Shown piece after piece: positions 59,288 to 64,000 of a stretch of DNA of 64,000 nt. The notes beneath the pieces are model-generated. The model was not told the origin of the DNA. It made no database searches and worked only from the letters and a program-made list of their open reading frames with translations. The stretch is from positions 1 to 64,000 of the forward strand of contig JALFVE010000056.1 in assembly GCA_022787085.1 (NCBI GenBank), written 5' to 3'. The position numbers and the translations under genes are program-made. Each line of letters starts with the position of its first letter. Positions within the stretch are counted from its first letter, which is position 1. This stretch comes from Oscillospiraceae bacterium (GTDB lineage: Bacteria > Bacillota > Clostridia > Oscillospirales > Ruminococcaceae).

Positions 59288-61105
59288 TCACCATATTTTC
59301 GGCTTGTTAAGACCGTATTTTTTAATTGTGCTTTTGTAATCCTTGTAGCAGTAGTTCAGATCAACATATTCTTCAATGCCGTCAAGTTTACCCGTTTCGC
59401 TGTACTGCCACATTCCGTAATGATAGCTGTAATTCTCAAAGAGCTTATCCTCATCGCCCCAGCAAGCGACCCAGATATCATAATCAGCAATGCGTTCATA
59501 GATCAGATTATCATCAAAGAATTTCGCATAGCTGTATATCATAGCGTAATAGCCTGCATTTTCAAGATCCTCCATAAATGCGGTAACAATATCAGTTACC
59601 TGCTCCTTTGACATATTATCATAGAAGGATTCCTCAATATCCAGTACAACAGGATATTCGGGTGAATAGCGGCTGATGACATTTAGGAAGAAAGCCGCCT
59701 CCTTGTGAGCCTCAGCAGTGTTTCTCGCATACATATAATGATAGAAGCCGTATGGGATACCCTGTTCCTCACAGCCTCGGACATTATCCGCAAGTCTAAT
59801 GTCCTCGTCCTCATATCCGTAGGAGGCTCTTATCATAGCAAAGCCCGCCTTGCCTGTTGCCTTGACCGCAGCCCAGTCGATATCGCCGTTCCATTTAGAA
59901 ACGTCTATACCATGGATGGAATTGCCGTAAACTGTAACAAAAACCGTATCGGACTTACCGTTATCGGTGGTAAGAGTAATAACGGCATTGCCCTCTTTAA
60001 GACCGGTGACTTCTCCCTTTCTGCTGACCTTAGCAACAGTAGGGTCGTCCGATTCAATAGTATATTTATATTTTGCCCCCGCAGGATATACCCTTGCGTC
60101 AAGAGAAACGGTGTCGCCGACACGAACAGAAACCGATTCCTCACCGAATCTGACCATTGAAGGGATAAGCTCGCCGTTTTCATTGTATTCCCTGACGATC
60201 TTCTGCTCATATTCTTTGTCCTTTTCCTCGTCTGTGAGAACGGGAACCACAGTGACATTCAGCTTAGCTTTCTTTCCGCTTTCAGTGGTGCAGACAATGC
60301 GGGTGTTTCCTGTGCCCTTTGCAGTAACGATACCGTTTTTGTCAACGGAAGCAATCGAATTATTTAATGAGCGGAATGTTACCTTATCATAGCTGTCAGA
60401 CGGAGTAAGCTCATAAATGATCGCATATTTTTCCTTTTCAAGAATAGTAACGGAATTATGCTTAAGAGTGATCTTGGTAGATTTTACATCGCCCTTAACG
60501 GAAGTCTCATCGGTTTCCTCGGGCTCCTCAGAACTGCTCTCAGACTCTGTCTTTTCAGCCTCCTTGACCGTCAGATAGATCTTATCCTTAACTCCCGAAG
60601 AAGTCTTAGCGGTAATAACAGCGCTTCCCTTGGCAACAGCAGTTACATTTCCCTCGGAATCCACCGCTGCAATTTTCTTGCTTGTGGTGGTAAAGGTAAC
60701 AGTATCATCGGACCTTGAAGGCTTGAGACGGTAGCCGATCTTAAATGTCTCCCCAACGGTTACAGAAGACTTGTAGCTGTAAATAGTGATCTCAGTAGCA
60801 GGTTTTTTGACCTTTTTATCGGATTTATCAGCAGTTTTTTCGGAATCGGACTTTTCCTCGGCAGCAGGCTCAGGCTCTGTTTCGGCAGGCTCTTCATATG
60901 TATCGTCATCAACAATATCCGATCCGTCCTCATTTTCCGTAAGCTCATCCTCAGCCGTCTCCGTCTGAGCTGCGGAGGATGAGCCGCCCTTGTTAAATTC
61001 CTCATAGGCGAATACAGGGTCATCAAAAGCGCTTACCGCTGCGCCCTGAATACACATTGAAAAAGCTATGCCGAATGAGGCAAGCCTCCTTAAAAATCCT
61101 TTCAT
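59288..61105 (-). CDS. Secreted GH25 lysozyme with bacterial Ig-like (BIG2) repeats
   Basis: The 605-residue protein has a signal peptide (1-26). An acidic linker (30-100) is followed by three BIG2 domains, at about 105-180, 210-285 and 315-390 (V-x-VGDT and VTGLKEGNAVITLT-type patterns). The C-terminal GH25 muramidase carries HGIDVSKWNGDIDW and PVVLDIEESFYD, which provide the catalytic acids. It is likely wall-associated and remodels peptidoglycan. Confidence 0.92.
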   Translation of the reverse strand: MKGFLRRLASFGIAFSMCIQGAAVSAFDDPVFAYEEFNKGGSSSAAQTETAEDELTENEDGSDIVDDDTYEEPAETEPEPAAEEKSDSEKTADKSDKKVKKPATEITIYSYKSSVTVGETFKIGYRLKPSRSDDTVTFTTTSKKIAAVDSEGNVTAVAKGSAVITAKTSSGVKDKIYLTVKEAEKTESESSSEEPEETDETSVKGDVKSTKITLKHNSVTILEKEKYAIIYELTPSDSYDKVTFRSLNNSIASVDKNGIVTAKGTGNTRIVCTTESGKKAKLNVTVVPVLTDEEKDKEYEQKIVREYNENGELIPSMVRFGEESVSVRVGDTVSLDARVYPAGAKYKYTIESDDPTVAKVSRKGEVTGLKEGNAVITLTTDNGKSDTVFVTVYGNSIHGIDVSKWNGDIDWAAVKATGKAGFAMIRASYGYEDEDIRLADNVRGCEEQGIPYGFYHYMYARNTAEAHKEAAFFLNVISRYSPEYPVVLDIEESFYDNMSKEQVTDIVTAFMEDLENAGYYAMIYSYAKFFDDNLIYERIADYDIWVACWGDEDKLFENYSYHYGMWQYSETGKLDGIEEYVDLNYCYKDYKSTIKKYGLNKPKIW

Positions 61106-61267
61106 TATTGCTGTTCCTTTCTGAAAATATTTATCTTTATTTTTTAATTTTACATTATTTTACCTTATCTGTCAACAAAAATCAGAAATGTTTCCAAATT
61201 GTCATAATTCAGAGCAGGATACAGCGGTAAAAAACAAAGCAGCGTTACCGAATCGTGATAAAAAAAG

Positions 61268-61294
61268 TCCTCCGAAAAAGCATCCTTCGGAGGA
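61268..61294 (-). terminator. Terminator of the cobalamin operon
   Basis: TCCTCCGAA/TTCGGAGGA (61268-61276 with 61286-61294), flanked by A/T tracts. Confidence 0.75.
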
Positions 61295-61313
61295 TAAAAA
61301 AACATGCCGGATC

Positions 61314-61952
61314 CTATCTTGTCAGCATATACATCAGAGCATTGACCACAGCCGCAGCCGCATTGCTGCCGCCCTTTCTGCCGCACGCCGCAATATATTC
61401 CCTACCAGAATCAATAATCAGCTCCTTTGACTGGACCACATTAACAAATCCCACAGGCATAGCGATCACCAGAGCGGGAGACAGCTCCCCCGCATCAATA
61501 AGCTCTCTTGCCCTGATAAGGAAAGTCGGAGCATTTCCCGAAACAAGAATGAGAGGCTTACCTTTAAGCCCTGCTGCCTTTTCCGCAGAAGCACAGGCTC
61601 TTGTTGTGCCGTTATCCTTTGCAGACTTGGCAACGTCGGGATCGGCCATAAAGCAGAAAGCCTCACAGCCAAGCCTTGCGAGGGCAGCCTTGTTAATGCC
61701 CGAAAGAGCCATATTGGTGTCAGTAACGATATAGGCGCCCGCCTTCAGAGCATTCAGAGCGCTTTCCACCGCATTTTGGGAAAATTTCAGATTATCAAGA
61801 TAATCAAAATCCGCCGTAGTGTGAATTACCCTCATAATCACAGGAGCCTGTTCAGGCTCCAGAGAAACTCCCCTTTCACGGATTTCCCCGGAAATGATTT
61901 CAAAGCTTCTCTTTTCAATATCCTCGGGACGAACATATTCAAGCTTCGTCAT
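61314..61952 (-). CDS. cbiC: Precorrin-8X / cobalt-precorrin-8 methylmutase
   Basis: The 212-residue protein has IHTTADFDYLDNLKFS (the catalytic His), GAYIVTDTNMALSGINK and ALVIAMPVGFVNVVQSKE, typical of CobH/CbiC. It moves a methyl group from C-11 to C-12. Its ATG overlaps the stop of cobO. An anaerobe is expected to use the cobalt-early pathway. Confidence 0.93.
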   Translation of the reverse strand: MTKLEYVRPEDIEKRSFEIISGEIRERGVSLEPEQAPVIMRVIHTTADFDYLDNLKFSQNAVESALNALKAGAYIVTDTNMALSGINKAALARLGCEAFCFMADPDVAKSAKDNGTTRACASAEKAAGLKGKPLILVSGNAPTFLIRARELIDAGELSPALVIAMPVGFVNVVQSKELIIDSGREYIAACGRKGGSNAAAAVVNALMYMLTR

Positions 61953-62485
61953 CAGAATTCTATCCCCTTTCTTGCCATAACACCATTTTCAAAAGGATGC
62001 TTACGGGATATTATCTCGCTGACATAATCCGCCGCCTTAATAAATTGCTCCTCAGGCTCTCTTCCCGTAATAATCAGCTCGCAGAAAAACGGACGCTCAA
62101 AAAACACCCTGTCCGCAATATTTTTGTCAAGAAGCCCCTTATTGTATGCGCCGCAGAATTCATCAATAATAAGCATATCAATATTGCCCGAAGCCATTTT
62201 TTCATATGCGGATAAAAGGAGACTGTTGTGAATTTCCGTAAGCTCCCTTTTCTGTTCATCATTCATTTCCCATGTAAATCCAAAGCCTTTATGAGGACGT
62301 TCGACAGTGATGTTCGGAATAAGCTTCAGTGCTTCCAGCTCCGAGGTAGGATTTCCCTTTAAAAACTGAACGAAATGTACTCTTTTGCCCGCACCTGCCG
62401 CCCTGACAGCAAGCCCAAGAGCAGCAGTGGTCTTGCCCTTGCCGTCACCGCAGTAGATATGGATAAATCCCTTTTCGCTGTTCAT
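61952..62485 (-). CDS. cobO: Cob(I)alamin adenosyltransferase (CobO/BtuR type)
   Basis: The 177-residue protein has a P-loop GDGKGKTTAALGLAVRA, HFVQFLKG and LIIDEFCGAYNKGLL, all features of CobA/BtuR. It adenosylates corrinoids. The start overlaps the cobQ stop (ATGA). Confidence 0.93.
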   Translation of the reverse strand: MNSEKGFIHIYCGDGKGKTTAALGLAVRAAGAGKRVHFVQFLKGNPTSELEALKLIPNITVERPHKGFGFTWEMNDEQKRELTEIHNSLLLSAYEKMASGNIDMLIIDEFCGAYNKGLLDKNIADRVFFERPFFCELIITGREPEEQFIKAADYVSEIISRKHPFENGVMARKGIEF

Positions 62486-63963
62486 ATTCCCTCCCTGAGA
62501 ATTTTATAAATAAGCTTCATGTCAAGATTTGCCCTAACGCTGTCTGCAAGAAGCCTGTACTGACTTTCCTTGTATTCGCTTCGGCTCATAGCCACTCCGC
62601 CGAAGGTCAGCCCCTTTTCTTCAAACAGACGCATTACTATTTCATGAGAGATCTCCTCGCTGTCAAAAAAGCCGTGAACATAGCAGCCGTAAACATTACC
62701 GTTATAGCAGCCGTCTGATTTACCGTTATCAAATCTCAGCAAAGGCTTACCATTGACCTTAGTCTCACCCATATGGATCTCATATCCCGAAAAAGCCCTT
62801 CCCGAAAGGCAGGAAAAAAATCCTCCAACGCTTTCGGTAATTCCTTTTATCTGTGTCCTCACCTTATCCGTTCTGAAAACTGTGGAACAAGGCAGCAGCC
62901 CCATTCCTCTTATCTCACCGCCGCCCTCAGTATTATCGGGATCACAAATGCTTTCTCCGAGCATCTGATAACCTCCGCAAATGCCGAAAACGGGAATACC
63001 TCTTCCCGCCAATCTGATGATCGCCGATTCCATACCGCTTTCCCTGAGCCATTTCATATCTGAAACAGTGCTTTTGGTGCCCGGAATAATAATCATATCC
63101 CCCCGCAAAAGCTCCTCAGGCTTTGAAGCATAGGAAACAGAGACTCCGTCATACTGAGAAAAAACATCAAAATCGGTAAAATTAGATATCCTCGGCAAAC
63201 GGATAACAACAATATTTATAAGCTCCCTCCTGTGGTTTTCCAGCTTTGCGGAGAGACTGTCCTCCTCGTCAATATCGCAGCTGATAAACGGGATAACACC
63301 CGCCACAGGAAGACCGCCCTTTTCCTCAAGGATACGGCAGCCATCATCAAATAATGACTTATCCCCTCTGAATCTGTTCACCACAAGCCCCTTGACCATC
63401 TGCCGCTCGTCATCCTCAAGAAGCATAAGGGTGCCTAAAAGCTGAGCAAAAACGCCGCCTCGGTCAATATCACCCACAAGCAGCACGGGAGCCTTTGCAA
63501 GCCTCGCCATACCCATATTAACGATATCATCCGACTTGAGATTCAGCTCCACAGGGCTTCCCGCCCCCTCGATAACAATAACATCGTATTTCTTTTCAAG
63601 CTCGCAGAACGAGTTCATTATCTCGGGAATAAGCTGCCGCTTGTTCCGGAAATATTCGGAAGCGCTCATATTTCCCCTGACACGCCCGTTTACAATAACC
63701 TGAGAGCCGATATCGGAGGTAGGCTTTAAAAGGATAGGATTCATAAGAACAGAGGGCTCGGTGCAGGCAGCCTCCGCCTGCATGGCCTGAGCTCTGCCCA
63801 TCTCAAGACCTTCGGAGGTGATAAAGGAATTGAGAGCCATATTCTGGGATTTAAATGGAGCGCAGGAATATCCGTCCTCAAAGAAGATTCTGCAAAGTGC
63901 CGCGGAGAAAAAGCTTTTCCCAGCGTTCGACATGGTACCCTGGATCATAAGCTTCAGAGCCAT
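62482..63963 (-). CDS. cobQ: Cobyric acid synthase
   Basis: The 493-residue glutamine amidotransferase-linked amidase starts with the ATP-binding loop QGTMSNAGKSF, and the GATase domain has FGICGGYQMLG (nucleophilic Cys) and GCYVHGFFDS (catalytic His). It amidates adenosylcobyrinate diamide on four side chains. The ribosome binding site is AAAGGAG at 63975-63969. The upstream leader is cut by the window end, so a cobalamin riboswitch cannot be assessed. Confidence 0.95.
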   Translation of the reverse strand: MALKLMIQGTMSNAGKSFFSAALCRIFFEDGYSCAPFKSQNMALNSFITSEGLEMGRAQAMQAEAACTEPSVLMNPILLKPTSDIGSQVIVNGRVRGNMSASEYFRNKRQLIPEIMNSFCELEKKYDVIVIEGAGSPVELNLKSDDIVNMGMARLAKAPVLLVGDIDRGGVFAQLLGTLMLLEDDERQMVKGLVVNRFRGDKSLFDDGCRILEEKGGLPVAGVIPFISCDIDEEDSLSAKLENHRRELINIVVIRLPRISNFTDFDVFSQYDGVSVSYASKPEELLRGDMIIIPGTKSTVSDMKWLRESGMESAIIRLAGRGIPVFGICGGYQMLGESICDPDNTEGGGEIRGMGLLPCSTVFRTDKVRTQIKGITESVGGFFSCLSGRAFSGYEIHMGETKVNGKPLLRFDNGKSDGCYNGNVYGCYVHGFFDSEEISHEIVMRLFEEKGLTFGGVAMSRSEYKESQYRLLADSVRANLDMKLIYKILREGI

Positions 63964-64000
63964 CGGATAACTCCTTTCTGAGAATAAAGATCAGCTTAAC

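Noticed and set aside
63964..64000. Cobalamin riboswitch before cobQ
   Set aside because: Only 37 bases upstream of cobQ are present, so neither presence nor absence can be judged.

Overview
The window looks like the chromosome of an anaerobic, Gram-positive, endospore-lineage Firmicute, most likely a Ruminococcus-type Oscillospiraceae. The grounds are sporulation genes spoIIGA-sigE, a complete Na+/H+-translocating Rnf complex, Bacillota-type ribosome binding sites with frequent TTG/GTG starts, a T-box leader, no outer-membrane genes, and ferrous-iron (Feo) uptake. The genus is an inference; no rRNA is present.

Region 1 (1-8314) is the right part of a prophage or prophage remnant. Phage tail/baseplate genes (1-2572, minus strand) lie directly beside a truncated tail-gene remnant (2593-2709) and four small early genes. 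A lambda-like switch follows: a Cro-like gene (4170-4397, minus) and a CI/LexA-like repressor (4553-5275, plus) flank three 15-bp palindromic operators whose centres are exactly 30 bp apart. Next come a TIR-domain protein, a YafQ-type toxin-antitoxin pair and a tyrosine integrase. Past the integrase are three tandem 11-bp repeats and the 3' half of a tRNA-Leu(CAG) gene, which marks the attachment site (attR). Region 2 (8315-9560) is decayed DNA: two ORF fragments and a cysteine hydrolase split by a -1 frameshift at a slippery heptamer.

Region 3 (9570-22500) is core chromosome: metY, a cysteine synthase homologue, a radical SAM protein, tex, an AI-2E-type transporter, a zinc-ribbon protein, a polar amino-acid ABC importer, and an ECF sigma/anti-sigma pair. 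Region 4 (22648-28585) is the rnfCDGEAB operon with a lipoprotein gene inserted between rnfA and rnfB. Region 5 (28800-31451) holds spoIIGA-sigE behind a Spo0A-box promoter, then a lipoprotein gene and metA. MetA carries Glu111, so it should make O-acetylhomoserine, the substrate of MetY.

Region 6 (32264-40261) is leucine biosynthesis: T-box-controlled leuA and leuCDB, separated by a telA/yceG-like pair with its own promoter. Region 7 (40384-49360) has a LacI-type ligand domain fused to a GGDEF domain, a heterodimeric ABC exporter with one degenerate ATPase site, a small membrane protein, and feoA-feoB with a Cys-rich accessory peptide. Region 8 (49442-53257) has ispE (CTG start), a papain-like small protein, an aminotransferase and an Lrp regulator in one operon, then three tRNA-Ser genes (UGA, GCU, GGA).

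Region 9 (53377-61105) has an Rrf2 regulator with a self-operator, queF, thioredoxin, and a two-component operon containing a lipase and a DUF4342-type protein. Two more DUF4342-like membrane proteins and a secreted GH25 lysozyme with Ig-like repeats follow. Region 10 (61314-63963) is a cobalamin operon: cobQ, cobO, cobH/cbiC.
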